A stretch of 64,000 nucleotides of DNA from Thiopontia sp964551545 (GCA_964551545.1 CAZKCT010000002.1:1-64000), one strand, 5' to 3'. Positions 16,453 to 25,381 are shown, counted from the stretch's first letter. The notes: generated by a model from the sequence alone, not told the origin. Translations and numbers: made by a program.

Positions 16453-16475
16453 GCAGGTGCAAAACATTGAATAAC
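16453..16475 (+). other. attR-like site overlapping the gmk start
   Basis: GCAGGTGCAAAACAT (16453-16467) is identical to the end of yicC at 9218-9232. It continues TGAATAA, so the ancestral yicC end Q-V-Q-N-I-E-stop is still readable here. The gmk TTG start (16467-16469) lies inside this remnant, and AGG at 16455-16457 is its best ribosome-binding sequence. Confidence 0.75.
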
Positions 16476-17093
16476 GGAACGCTATACATCGTCTCCGCCC
16501 CCTCCGGGGCTGGGAAATCGAGCCTGCTGCAGGCTGTTCTTCCAACACTGGAGAATATCCAGCTCTCGGTCTCACACACGACACGACCCACCCGTCCCGG
16601 TGAAGAGGATGGTACCCACTACAACTTCACTACCATTGAGGCATTTCGTGACGGAGTCGATGCAGACCAGTTCCTCGAGTATGCTCAGGTATTCGACAAT
16701 TATTATGGCACCTCAGAGCCTTGGGTTCGGGAGACGCTTGCAACAGGACGTGATGTCATTCTGGAGATCGACTGGCAGGGCGCTCGCCAGGTTCGGCAGA
16801 AAATCCCAGAGGCCGTAGGCATCTTTATCCTTCCCCCATCTCGTGCGGCACTGGAAGAACGGCTACAGGGTCGAGGGCAGGATAGTGAAGAGGTCATTGC
16901 ACGCCGGATGCGGGATGCGATCAGCGAGATGTCCCACTACGACGAGTATGATCTATTGGTGATCAACGATGATTTTGAGCAGGCCAAAAGCGAATTAAAG
17001 TCGATCTTTGTCACCAATCAGCTGAAACTGGCACGACAATCCTCAAAAAACCGGCCATTATTGGAAAGCCTGCTAGAGGAGCCTAAATCCTAG
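16467..17093 (+). CDS. gmk: Guanylate kinase
   Basis: A 208-residue enzyme that converts GMP to GDP with ATP. The P-loop SAPSGAGKSSL is at residues ~9-19, SVSHTTRPTRPGE follows, and DIDWQGA-type and RGRGQDSEEVIARRM blocks are present; the length equals the E. coli enzyme (207). The start is TTG, giving MNNGTLYIVSAPSGAGKSS, which aligns residue for residue with family N-termini. The TTG is embedded in the yicC 3'-end remnant left by the island. Before the insertion yicC and gmk overlapped; now gmk transcription must begin inside the island's right end. Downstream are rpoZ and spoT. Confidence 0.96.
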   Translation: MNNGTLYIVSAPSGAGKSSLLQAVLPTLENIQLSVSHTTRPTRPGEEDGTHYNFTTIEAFRDGVDADQFLEYAQVFDNYYGTSEPWVRETLATGRDVILEIDWQGARQVRQKIPEAVGIFILPPSRAALEERLQGRGQDSEEVIARRMRDAISEMSHYDEYDLLVINDDFEQAKSELKSIFVTNQLKLARQSSKNRPLLESLLEEPKS

Positions 17094-17174
17094 TAGAACA
17101 ATCTGATTGATTTCTATAGAATTGACGCCCTTTTCAGAAAATTGATTGCAACCGAAGTTTTGGAGTAGATGCCC

Positions 17175-17489
17175 ATGGCACGGATTACCGTCGAGGACTG
17201 CCTCGAGAAAATTGATAACCGCTTTGATATGACCCTGATTGCTGCAGAGCGGGCACGACAGATTGCAATGGGCGCTGATCCACTGGTCGATCTCGACAAT
17301 GACAAACCAACCGTCATCGCACTGCGAGAGATCTCTGATGGCCTGATGAGCCGCGAAGTGCTTGACCAGATTGAGGCTGCAACAGCAGCTGCCGATGCTG
17401 CTGCAATGGCAGAAGAGAACAGCGAGGCATCTGATGAAGAGGGTGAATCTGCACCAGCAGAGGCATCTAGCGAAGGCGGGGCCGCATAA
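17175..17489 (+). CDS. rpoZ: RNA polymerase omega subunit
   Basis: A 104-residue omega subunit beginning MARITVEDCLEKIDNRFDM, with the conserved RARQIAMGADPLVD and DKPTVIALREISDGL blocks. An in-frame ATG two codons earlier (17169) is possible. The tail after residue ~70 is rich in Ala and Glu and longer than in many species. It promotes RNA polymerase assembly and ppGpp response. It lies between gmk and spoT, the usual arrangement. Confidence 0.95.
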   Translation: MARITVEDCLEKIDNRFDMTLIAAERARQIAMGADPLVDLDNDKPTVIALREISDGLMSREVLDQIEAATAAADAAAMAEENSEASDEEGESAPAEASSEGGAA

Positions 17490-17513
17490 TCTTCGAAATA
17501 ACCTGAGCCTGCC

Positions 17514-19718
17514 ATGTTCCTGATCAGCGATCTTGTCGATCTACTAGAGGACTATCTTGATCAGGAGCAGGTTCGAAAGGTCTACGCTGCCTACCTCTTC
17601 TCTGCCGAGGCACACGACGGCCAGCATCGCCTCACCGGCGAACCCTACATCTACCACCCCATTCAGGTCGCACGCATCCTCGCGGAGATGCAGATTGACC
17701 ACACCACCATCATGGCGGCCATTCTCCATGATGTCCTGGAAGACACCAACCACTCCAAAAAAGAGCTGATTGATCAGTTCGGCAAAGAGGTGACTGAGCT
17801 GGTCGATGGCGTCAGCAAGCTGACTCGCATGCAGATGGAGAGCCCACAGCATGCGCAGGCAGAAAACTTCCGCAAGATGATGTTGGCGATGACCCGTGAC
17901 ATCCGGGTCATTCTGATCAAGCTGGCCGACCGCCTCCACAACATGCGCACCCTCGATGGCATGCGCCCCGACAAGCGCCGCCGCATCTCCCGAGAGACCC
18001 TGGAGATCTACGTCCCGATCGCCCATCGGCTGGGGATGAACAAAATCGCCTCCGAGCTGAAAGACCTCGGTTTTGAGCACCACTATCCGATGCGAGCACG
18101 CATCCTCGCCGAGGCCGTACGACAGGCTCGCGGCAATCGCAAAGAGATTCTAGAGACCATTGAGATTGCCATCGGTCGCCGCCTGCAGGAGTCTGGTCTT
18201 GAGGCCGAACTGAATGGGCGCGAGAAGCACCTCTACAGCCTCTACAAAAAGATGAAGGATCAGAAGCTGCCGTTTCGGGAGATCTTCGACGTCTACGCCT
18301 TCCGTATCATCGTTCCTTCAGTCGATGCCTGCTATCAGGCACTGGGCATGGTGCATAGTGTCTACCAACCAGTCCCAGGGAAGTTCAAGGACTATATCGC
18401 CATCCCCAAAGCCAACGGCTACCAATCACTCCACACCGTACTGTTTGGCCCACACGGGGTTCCGGTAGAGATCCAGATTCGCACCCAGGAGATGCACACC
18501 ATCGCCCAAGAGGGAATCGCCGCCCACTGGGACTACAAACACAACGAGTCATCAACTCAGACCAATACCGAGAAGCGGGCTCGTCAATGGCTGCAGGATC
18601 TACTGGAGCTACAAAAACAGAGCGGCAACTCGATTGAGTTTCTGGAGAGTGTCAAGATTGACCTCTTCCCCGATGAGGTCTACGTCTTTACCCCCAAGGG
18701 GCGAATCATTGAGTTTCCTCGCGGCGCCACCGCACTCGACTTTGCCTACCGCATCCATACCGAAATTGGAAACCATGCCGCAGCTGCACGAATCAACCGC
18801 AAGGCAGCCGCCCTCAGCACTCGTCTCTACAACGGTCAGACCGTAGAGATCACCACCTCTCCAGACGCCTCCCCCAATCCTGGCTGGCTCCGCTTTGTCT
18901 CCACCGGAAAAGCACGCAGCAACATCCGCCACTACCTGAAGAATCTGCAGAGTGAGGAGGCCATTGTTCTCGGCGAGCGCCTGCTGATGAACGCCCTCAA
19001 TAACCACAACATCTCTAGAAAACGGTACAAGAAGATGGATATCCAGCCGTTGCTGGAGAAGATGAAAATTGAGGATGAGAACACCCTATTCAATGAGATT
19101 GGCATGGGGCGCCGGATGGCAGAGTTGGTTGCCGGCACTCTAGAACAGTGCTGCATCAAGTCTGCCGCCAAAAAAGATCGCCGTACGCAACCGAGAAAAG
19201 GGAAATCACACCGATGGAACCCTCTCTCGGTCCTCTCTCCAATCCTGCGCCGTAGGGGGAAAAATCACGAAGATCACCCTCTCATGATCCAGGGCACCGA
19301 AGGGATGGTGGTCCACTTCAGCAAGTGCTGCAACCCGATTCCTGGCGATGCCATCATCGGTCATATCAGTAGCGGTAAGGGGCTGGTGATCCACTGCAAT
19401 GATTGCAAGAACGTCTCCAACCTGCAGTCCCATCCAGAGCAGTGGGTCTCTGTGGAGTGGTCGGATAAAGTCAGTCAGGAGCTTCCGGTAGAGATCCGTG
19501 TTGATGTCACCAATAAACGTGGCGTACTTGCCATTATTGCCGCCGCGATCTCCGAAATGGAATCCAATATCGACAATGTGAGCGTCGTCGATCAAGATGG
19601 CCGCACCAACACCATCACCTTCACCATTCGCGTGAAGGGACGCACCCACCTTGCCACCATCATGCGCAATATTCGCAAACTGCGCCCGGTCAACATGATC
19701 CAGCGCATCAAGGGATAA
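17514..19718 (+). CDS. spoT: Bifunctional (p)ppGpp synthetase/hydrolase
   Basis: A 734-residue RelA/SpoT-family enzyme. Order: an HD hydrolase domain (AEAHDGQHRLTGEPYIYHP, with HD at residues 72-73 in ILHDVLEDT), a synthetase domain (FDVYAFRIIV, KFKDYIAIPKANGYQSLHT), a TGS domain (VYVFTPKGRIIEFPRGATALDFAY), a C-terminal zinc-finger-like region (FSKCCNPIPGD) and an ACT domain (VEIRVDVTNKRGVLAIIAAAISEMESNID). The intact HD pair and the length indicate SpoT rather than RelA. It starts 24 bases after rpoZ and is followed by ridA and recG, the standard gammaproteobacterial cluster. Confidence 0.96.
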   Translation: MFLISDLVDLLEDYLDQEQVRKVYAAYLFSAEAHDGQHRLTGEPYIYHPIQVARILAEMQIDHTTIMAAILHDVLEDTNHSKKELIDQFGKEVTELVDGVSKLTRMQMESPQHAQAENFRKMMLAMTRDIRVILIKLADRLHNMRTLDGMRPDKRRRISRETLEIYVPIAHRLGMNKIASELKDLGFEHHYPMRARILAEAVRQARGNRKEILETIEIAIGRRLQESGLEAELNGREKHLYSLYKKMKDQKLPFREIFDVYAFRIIVPSVDACYQALGMVHSVYQPVPGKFKDYIAIPKANGYQSLHTVLFGPHGVPVEIQIRTQEMHTIAQEGIAAHWDYKHNESSTQTNTEKRARQWLQDLLELQKQSGNSIEFLESVKIDLFPDEVYVFTPKGRIIEFPRGATALDFAYRIHTEIGNHAAAARINRKAAALSTRLYNGQTVEITTSPDASPNPGWLRFVSTGKARSNIRHYLKNLQSEEAIVLGERLLMNALNNHNISRKRYKKMDIQPLLEKMKIEDENTLFNEIGMGRRMAELVAGTLEQCCIKSAAKKDRRTQPRKGKSHRWNPLSVLSPILRRRGKNHEDHPLMIQGTEGMVVHFSKCCNPIPGDAIIGHISSGKGLVIHCNDCKNVSNLQSHPEQWVSVEWSDKVSQELPVEIRVDVTNKRGVLAIIAAAISEMESNIDNVSVVDQDGRTNTITFTIRVKGRTHLATIMRNIRKLRPVNMIQRIKG

Positions 19719-19745
19719 CCGACTCAACATCACAGAGAATGCACC

Positions 19746-20132
19746 ATGAGCAGAACCATTATTCAGACCGACCAAGCCCCCGCAGCCATTGGCACCTATT
19801 CGCAAGCCGTCCGCACCGGTAACACCGTCTACCTTTCCGGGCAGATCCCTCTGGTTCCGGAAAGCATGGAGATGGTCGAGGGAGAGATGGAGGCACAGAT
19901 TATTCGCGTATTTGAAAACCTCTCCGCAGTTGCTAAGGCCTCTGGCGGCTCATTGGCAGACATTGCCAAACTCAATATTTTTCTTACCGATCTCAGCCAT
20001 TTTCCACTGGTCAACGAGGTAATGGCTCGCTACTTCCAGCAGCCTTACCCTGCACGCGCCGCCGTTGGTGTTGCTGCACTGCCAAAAGGTGCCGGTGTAG
20101 AGATGGATGCCATCATGGTGATGGATGATTGA
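19746..20132 (+). CDS. ridA: RidA enamine/imine deaminase
   Basis: A 128-residue Rid-family protein that hydrolyses reactive 2-aminoacrylate and other enamines. Diagnostic segments are QAPAAIGTYSQAVRTGNTVYLSGQIPL, the LADIAKLNIFLTDL helix region, and the C-terminal YPARAAVGVAALPKGAGVEMDAI with the carboxylate-binding Arg. The length is normal. Its stop overlaps the recG TTG start. Confidence 0.95.
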   Translation: MSRTIIQTDQAPAAIGTYSQAVRTGNTVYLSGQIPLVPESMEMVEGEMEAQIIRVFENLSAVAKASGGSLADIAKLNIFLTDLSHFPLVNEVMARYFQQPYPARAAVGVAALPKGAGVEMDAIMVMDD

Positions 20133-22171
20133 GTGAGCCGCTAACAACGCTGCGTGGCGTTGGCCCACAGCTCAGCAAGCGACTACAGAAACTGGGGATC
20201 CAGCAGGTCTCTGACCTGCTCTTTCACCTTCCCCTTCGCTACCAGGACCGGACCCAACTCACCCTCATCTCCAACCTGCAGCCCGGCAGCAGTGCACTGG
20301 TCGAGGGGGTCATCACGGGTTGTGGCATCCGCTTTGGAAAACGACGCTCTCTGCTCTGCACCATTGAGGACGAAAACGGGACGCTCACCTTTCGCCTCTT
20401 CCATTTCAATAAAGGCCAACAGGCCGCACTACAGCAGGGGCGCTCCATCCGCTGCTTTGGTGAGATCCGACATGGCCCTTCCGGGCTGGAGATGGTGCAT
20501 CCAGAGTACGAACTGATTGACCCTACACAACCTCCTCCTCTGGAGCGAGAGCTTACCCCTGTCTACCCAACGACCGAGGGGGTGCGCCAGCGCACGCTTT
20601 TCTCCCTCACCACTCAGGCGCTGGAGCGTGCACTCCCTTCAATCACAGAGCTGCTTCCAGAGTCCATGTTGGCGTCCTGGCCGCCCCTGCCACAGGCCCT
20701 TCAAAACCTCCATCGACCAGATAGCGCCGATCAGAATCTTCCTCAGTGCCGCGAACGCATTGCCATAGAGGAGCTGCTGGCACACCACCTCTCCTTGCAA
20801 ACCCTGCGCCACTTACGCAAGCATGAACACGCCACCGCACTCCCCCCCCCTGATGCTCACATCGAGCCATTCATCCAGCATCTGCCCTTTGCCCTTACCG
20901 ATGCACAGCGCCGGGTCATTGATGAAATTACCCATGACCTGCAGCAGCCTCATCCGATGCAACGACTGCTACAAGGCGATGTCGGTTCTGGAAAAACATT
21001 GGTAGCGCTCTGTGCCGCACTCCATACCGCACAATCCGGAAAGCAGGCAGCTCTGATGGCGCCGACTGAGCTACTGGCAACTCAACACCATAAAAATCTC
21101 TCCACCCTGCTCCGTCCAATGGGCATTGAGGTGGGCCTCCTCGTCAGTGGAATGGACCGCGCAGAACGTACCAATACTGAGCAACAGCTCAATGAAGGAG
21201 CCCTTCTGATCGTGGTTGGCACCCACGCCCTGTTTCAATCATCCGTCCACTTCAAATCATTGACCTTGGCGATTATCGATGAACAGCATCGGTTTGGTGT
21301 TGACCAACGTTACGCACTGCAACAGAAAGGAGAGAATGGCACCTACACCCCGCATCAGTTGGTGATGACCGCCACCCCGATCCCGCGCACACTGGCGATG
21401 ACATTCTATGCCGACCTCGACAGCAGCATTATTGATGAGCTGCCGCCCGGCCGTACGCCAGTCCAGACCGTTACCATCCCAGACAGCCGCCGTAACGATG
21501 TTGTGCAGCGAGTTCATGCCAACTGCCTGCAGGGGAGGCAGGCCTATTGGGTCTGCCCACTGATTGAGGAGTCGGAGTCACTACAATGCGAGGCCGCAAC
21601 CGATCAGGCCCAATGGCTACAGGCGCAGCTCCCTGAGCTGAAAATCGGTCTGGTTCATGGCCGTCTCTCGGCGGTTGAGAAAGAGGCGGTGATGAGCGCG
21701 TTTCATCAGGGGGTTCTGCAGATCCTTGTTGCGACCACAGTGATCGAGGTGGGCGTCGATGTACCCAATGCGAGCCTGATGATCATCGAAAATGCCGAAC
21801 GGCTCGGCCTCTCACAGCTTCATCAACTGCGCGGCCGTGTCGGGCGCGGTGCCACGGCCAGCAGCTGTGTCCTGATGTACAAAGCGCCACTTGGAAAAAT
21901 TGCGACCGAACGGCTACAGACCATCCGCAACAGCAATGATGGCTTTGAGATCGCCCGCAAGGATCTGGAGATTCGTGGTCCAGGCGAGCTGTTGGGGAGA
22001 CGCCAGACCGGGGATCAGCTATTGCGATTTGCCGATCTGAGTCGTGACCAACACCTGATCCCTGTAGTTGAAAAGATCGCACCCATACTGCTGCGGGAAC
22101 ATTTTCAATCCGTCAACAAACTGATCCAACGCTGGATTCCGAATGGGAATAAGTATCGATCCATCGGATAG
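20129..22171 (+). CDS. recG: ATP-dependent DNA helicase RecG
   Basis: A 680-residue branch-migration helicase for stalled forks and Holliday junctions. It opens with an N-terminal wedge/OB region (LTTLRGVGPQLSKRLQKLGI, DLLFHLPLRYQDRT). The helicase has GDVGSGKTLVA (Walker A), IIDEQHRFGV (DEAH-like), TATPIPRTLAM, ATTVIEVGVDVPNA and QLRGRVGR, and the RecG-type end is GPGELLGRRQTGDQLLRFADL. The start codon is TTG, overlapping the ridA stop by three bases. The length is close to the E. coli protein (693). Confidence 0.96.
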   Translation: MSEPLTTLRGVGPQLSKRLQKLGIQQVSDLLFHLPLRYQDRTQLTLISNLQPGSSALVEGVITGCGIRFGKRRSLLCTIEDENGTLTFRLFHFNKGQQAALQQGRSIRCFGEIRHGPSGLEMVHPEYELIDPTQPPPLERELTPVYPTTEGVRQRTLFSLTTQALERALPSITELLPESMLASWPPLPQALQNLHRPDSADQNLPQCRERIAIEELLAHHLSLQTLRHLRKHEHATALPPPDAHIEPFIQHLPFALTDAQRRVIDEITHDLQQPHPMQRLLQGDVGSGKTLVALCAALHTAQSGKQAALMAPTELLATQHHKNLSTLLRPMGIEVGLLVSGMDRAERTNTEQQLNEGALLIVVGTHALFQSSVHFKSLTLAIIDEQHRFGVDQRYALQQKGENGTYTPHQLVMTATPIPRTLAMTFYADLDSSIIDELPPGRTPVQTVTIPDSRRNDVVQRVHANCLQGRQAYWVCPLIEESESLQCEAATDQAQWLQAQLPELKIGLVHGRLSAVEKEAVMSAFHQGVLQILVATTVIEVGVDVPNASLMIIENAERLGLSQLHQLRGRVGRGATASSCVLMYKAPLGKIATERLQTIRNSNDGFEIARKDLEIRGPGELLGRRQTGDQLLRFADLSRDQHLIPVVEKIAPILLREHFQSVNKLIQRWIPNGNKYRSIG

Positions 22172-22211
22172 GTTGTGGTACAACATAGAGTGGGCCAGGG
22201 GAAGCCAACTG

Positions 22212-23267
22212 ATGACCAAAAGAGTTCTTCTGCTATTTCTGCTGACGATCCTGCTGCTGCTGTTAGGGCTGGCGGTACAACGCTGGACGGGCAATATAGG
22301 TGATCCCGATATTGCCCCAACACTACGCCAGTTCAGTGATCGTGACTTCTATCAGACACAGAGCAATGTAGAGCACCTTGACTCACTCCATCCCATCCCA
22401 TACCTGAAGCAGCTCACTCCCGGGCTGCAGGCCAGAGTCAATCTTGGAAGGCAGCTGTTCCACGATGCCCGGCTCTCTGGCAATGGGGAGATCTCTTGCT
22501 CAACCTGTCATCAACTAGAGCACGGCGGACATGACCCTCGCACCAATCCGGTTGGCATCAGTCAACGCACTCTGCGACGCAACACGCCAACCGTCTACAA
22601 TGCGGCTTTCAATATTGCACAGTTCTGGGATGGGCGAGCAGAGGATCTCACACAACAGGCTGCCATCCCCGTTCTTCATCCCGATGAGATGGGCGGCGAT
22701 TGGGTGAGCATCACCCACCGTCTCCGCTCTGATCCAGAGATGGTGCGCGCCTTCTCCATCTATCCCCAGGGGATTCGTGAAGAGACCATTGTCGATGCCA
22801 TCGCGCTCTATGAGCGTACTCTCATCACAGCCAACAGCCCACTCGACCGTTATCTGCGCGGAGCAGATGATGCACTCAACAAGACTGAGCTTGAAGGGTA
22901 TGAACTTTTCAAAACACTGGGGTGCATCAGCTGTCACCAGGGCAAGAATCTTGGCAGTAACCTTTTCCAGAAAATCGGGGTCTACGCCAATGACCAGCAG
23001 CTTGCCTCTCTCTCCAGCCTGGATCAGGGCCGCTTTGAGGTGACTGGAGAGGAGAAAGACCGTTTGGTTTTCAAGGTTCCCTCACTACGTAACGTTGCCC
23101 TTACAGCCCCCTACTTTCACGATGGCTCACGCGCCACACTGAAGGATGCTGTCTATGACATGGGGCAGCTTCAGCTCGGCATCACCCTGTCCCCAGAGCA
23201 GATCGATAAAATCACCGCCTTTCTTCACACCCTGACCGGGGAACTGGTGGAGGGAGCCAACCGTTGA
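22212..23267 (+). CDS. Di-haem cytochrome-c peroxidase (CcpA/MauG family)
   Basis: A 351-residue periplasmic or membrane-anchored peroxidase. A single N-terminal hydrophobic helix (KRVLLLFLLTILLLLLGLAV) acts as signal or anchor. Two haem-binding motifs are seen: CSTCH (residues 96-100) and CISCH (~residue 240). Other family blocks include GRQLFHDARLSGNGEISC, NTPTVYNAAFNIAQFWDGRA and FKVPSLRNVALTAPYFHDG. It probably reduces H2O2 with electrons from a cytochrome c; a MauG-like oxidation role is the alternative. The ATG at 22212 follows GGGGAAG; an upstream in-frame ATG at 22143 lies inside recG and would precede the signal. It overlaps the sensor kinase gene by four bases, suggesting a functional link. 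Confidence 0.92.
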   Translation: MTKRVLLLFLLTILLLLLGLAVQRWTGNIGDPDIAPTLRQFSDRDFYQTQSNVEHLDSLHPIPYLKQLTPGLQARVNLGRQLFHDARLSGNGEISCSTCHQLEHGGHDPRTNPVGISQRTLRRNTPTVYNAAFNIAQFWDGRAEDLTQQAAIPVLHPDEMGGDWVSITHRLRSDPEMVRAFSIYPQGIREETIVDAIALYERTLITANSPLDRYLRGADDALNKTELEGYELFKTLGCISCHQGKNLGSNLFQKIGVYANDQQLASLSSLDQGRFEVTGEEKDRLVFKVPSLRNVALTAPYFHDGSRATLKDAVYDMGQLQLGITLSPEQIDKITAFLHTLTGELVEGANR

Positions 23268-23851
23268 CCCCTTTCAAGCAGTGGCTCAACAACTATAGCT
23301 ATCTCATTCTGGGAGCGCTTCTGCTGCTGTTTGCTCTCCTCTTCTATGCCATGCAGGGCACGGAATCGAGAAAACACGCCCACTACCTTGACCAGCTCCG
23401 AGAACTCCGAATCGCAGAAGGAGCCTACAATACCGAGATGCTGCGTGTACGCTTTCAGGCGCATAGTGACTTTGATGAGCTTCTCACCATGAAACGTGAG
23501 ATTCACCATCTACTCTATCAGCTTGAAAACCCCCCTTACTACCTCGGCCCCCATTTCAGGCTGGCCATCCAGAATCTTGTTCGCCAGATCAGTGTTCAGT
23601 TCGACCAAAAACTGAAGCAGAGCAGCCATTTCCAGTCGGCCCGTGCCCTCTACAACAACAGCATTCGCTATCTGCCTACCATCCATGAGGAGATTGAACA
23701 TCTGGCAGAGGCATACCCACAGATCGAGCTATTTGAGGGGACTTACCATTTGACAGAGGCGTTGCTCGCCAACCTCAGTGATATCAACAAACAGGGATTT
23801 GAAGAGGAGATGCTGCTGTCTGTTGAGGCATACCGTCAACAGTTGCAATAG
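23264..23851 (+). CDS. DAHL-type sensor domain (N-terminal part of an amber-split histidine kinase)
   Basis: A 195-codon frame that starts with TTG overlapping the peroxidase stop. One membrane helix (residues ~12-30, YLILGALLLLFALLFYAM) is followed by a helical extracytoplasmic segment resembling a DAHL sensor domain. The frame ends at TAG (23849-23851), but the same frame stays open after it and runs into the kinase half. The spacing and domain logic (sensor, then second membrane helix, then kinase) show that the two parts were one protein. The residue lost is probably Gln (CAG or CAA to TAG). Confidence 0.75.
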   Translation: MTPFKQWLNNYSYLILGALLLLFALLFYAMQGTESRKHAHYLDQLRELRIAEGAYNTEMLRVRFQAHSDFDELLTMKREIHHLLYQLENPPYYLGPHFRLAIQNLVRQISVQFDQKLKQSSHFQSARALYNNSIRYLPTIHEEIEHLAEAYPQIELFEGTYHLTEALLANLSDINKQGFEEEMLLSVEAYRQQLQ

Positions 23852-23854
23852 CTT

Positions 23855-25381
23855 TCTACTATCTCGGAGCAGGATCATCAGACTGTTCACGCCACCCTGC
23901 GGCACATTGAGATTGTGATCACCACACTCCCCATTTTTGTCGCCCACCTTGAAGAGGCCACCTCGGACGAGATGCTACAGACAATCTCCCGAACCAGAGA
24001 GATCTATCTCTCCGGTTATCGTGTCCTGCAGCGTCGTGTTCAGGTCGCCACCAACCTGCTCACCCTCTTTACCCTGGCCCTCTTCATGGTTTTGTTATTG
24101 GCAGTATTCAACCTGCGTAGAGCTCATGTTGAGCTCGAACAGACCAATCTGGGACTGGAACACCGGGTGAACGAGCGCACCGCTGCACTGGCAGAATCGA
24201 AGGAGTATGCCGAAAATATCACCCATTCAATGAGTGAGGCGCTACTGGTCACCGACCAGGATCACCATATACTCTCCTGCAACCTGGCAGCAGAACAGCT
24301 GATAGGAGACAGGGAGCCTGCCCTGATCGGTACAGCACTCTCTCAGTGGGTCGATCTTCCAGAGTGTAGCGGCACTTTCTCTGGAAAAGAGGGCATCCTG
24401 ACCAACAAGAGTCATCAGCCGATTCCCGTTGAGCTCTCCTGCACCAAACTACACACCGTTGAGGAGACGCAACACCGTTACACCTATCTGCTCCATGATC
24501 TGCGCCATCGCCGCCATGCTGAACAACAGCAACAGTTCCTTGCCTATCAATCAGGCATTGCCGAGATGGGGGTGACGGTGATGCATAACATCGGCAATAT
24601 CATCACCAGCCTCTCCGGAAAAGTTGAACTGGCTCGCCAAGGCAATGACCTGATACTCAAAATCGCAAAGGGGGTACGTCTATTCCCCAGGCAACAAGAG
24701 CTCATCAATAACACACCTGGCCAGACACATCACAGCCAGCCACTGGAAAACCACCAAAAAACGGCAGAAGTAATGGAGAAGAGCGGTGAGACTATCGAGC
24801 AACTCTGCCACGACAAAGTTGCCGCACCACTCAATGGATTACTGGGAGACATTCAGCGCATCGGAGATCTGATCCGTCTTCACCAGACCAAGATCGATTC
24901 CGAACCCGTCCAGAGCGGTTTTGATTTGAATGCTCTGGTGACTGATGTGATTGCCCTTGCCGACAGTGCCATTCAACAGCACCAAATTACCACCGCCATT
25001 GAGTGCGATCCAATGCTGACCCATCTACTCCTCCCTCGCCACCTCTTCCAACAGATGCTGACTCATCTGCTACAGAACAGCATTGAGTCGATTGCACAGA
25101 GACAGATGAATGATCCTGCCGCCCCAAAAGGAGCAATCACCATTCAGGGCCGTATCATGGATAACAATCAGTGGAATCTGCAGCTCATCGACAATGGCAA
25201 AGGGATTGAACAGGATAAAATCGAGAAGCTCTTCGGCCTTGGTCAATCAACCAAGCAGGGACGCAGTGGTTACGGCCTCCATGCCGTCGGGAATTTTGTC
25301 CAGAGCCAGAAGGGCTCTATCGAATTACAGAGCGAAGGTGTCAATCAGGGCGCCTCTGTCTCCCTCACCTTTCCACTGTAG
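23855..25381 (+). CDS. Sensor histidine kinase, C-terminal part after in-frame TAG
   Basis: In frame with the preceding sensor part. The segment after the TAG completes the extracytoplasmic domain (HATLRHIEIVITTLPIFVAHL), then a membrane helix (LLTLFTLALFMVLLLAVF), a short coiled coil, a PAS domain (NITHSMSEALLVTDQDHHILSCN), a dimerisation helix with the phospho-acceptor in MHNIGNIITSL, and a HATPase with HLLQNSIESI (N box), IDNGKGIE (G1) and GYGLHAVGNF (G2). If translated alone the first ATG or GTG starts would be near 23915, removing part of the sensor. No response regulator is adjacent. It lies beside a peroxidase gene, a common pairing for DAHL-domain kinases. Confidence 0.8.
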   Translation, partial: STISEQDHQTVHATLRHIEIVITTLPIFVAHLEEATSDEMLQTISRTREIYLSGYRVLQRRVQVATNLLTLFTLALFMVLLLAVFNLRRAHVELEQTNLGLEHRVNERTAALAESKEYAENITHSMSEALLVTDQDHHILSCNLAAEQLIGDREPALIGTALSQWVDLPECSGTFSGKEGILTNKSHQPIPVELSCTKLHTVEETQHRYTYLLHDLRHRRHAEQQQQFLAYQSGIAEMGVTVMHNIGNIITSLSGKVELARQGNDLILKIAKGVRLFPRQQELINNTPGQTHHSQPLENHQKTAEVMEKSGETIEQLCHDKVAAPLNGLLGDIQRIGDLIRLHQTKIDSEPVQSGFDLNALVTDVIALADSAIQQHQITTAIECDPMLTHLLLPRHLFQQMLTHLLQNSIESIAQRQMNDPAAPKGAITIQGRIMDNNQWNLQLIDNGKGIEQDKIEKLFGLGQSTKQGRSGYGLHAVGNFVQSQKGSIELQSEGVNQGASVSLTFPL

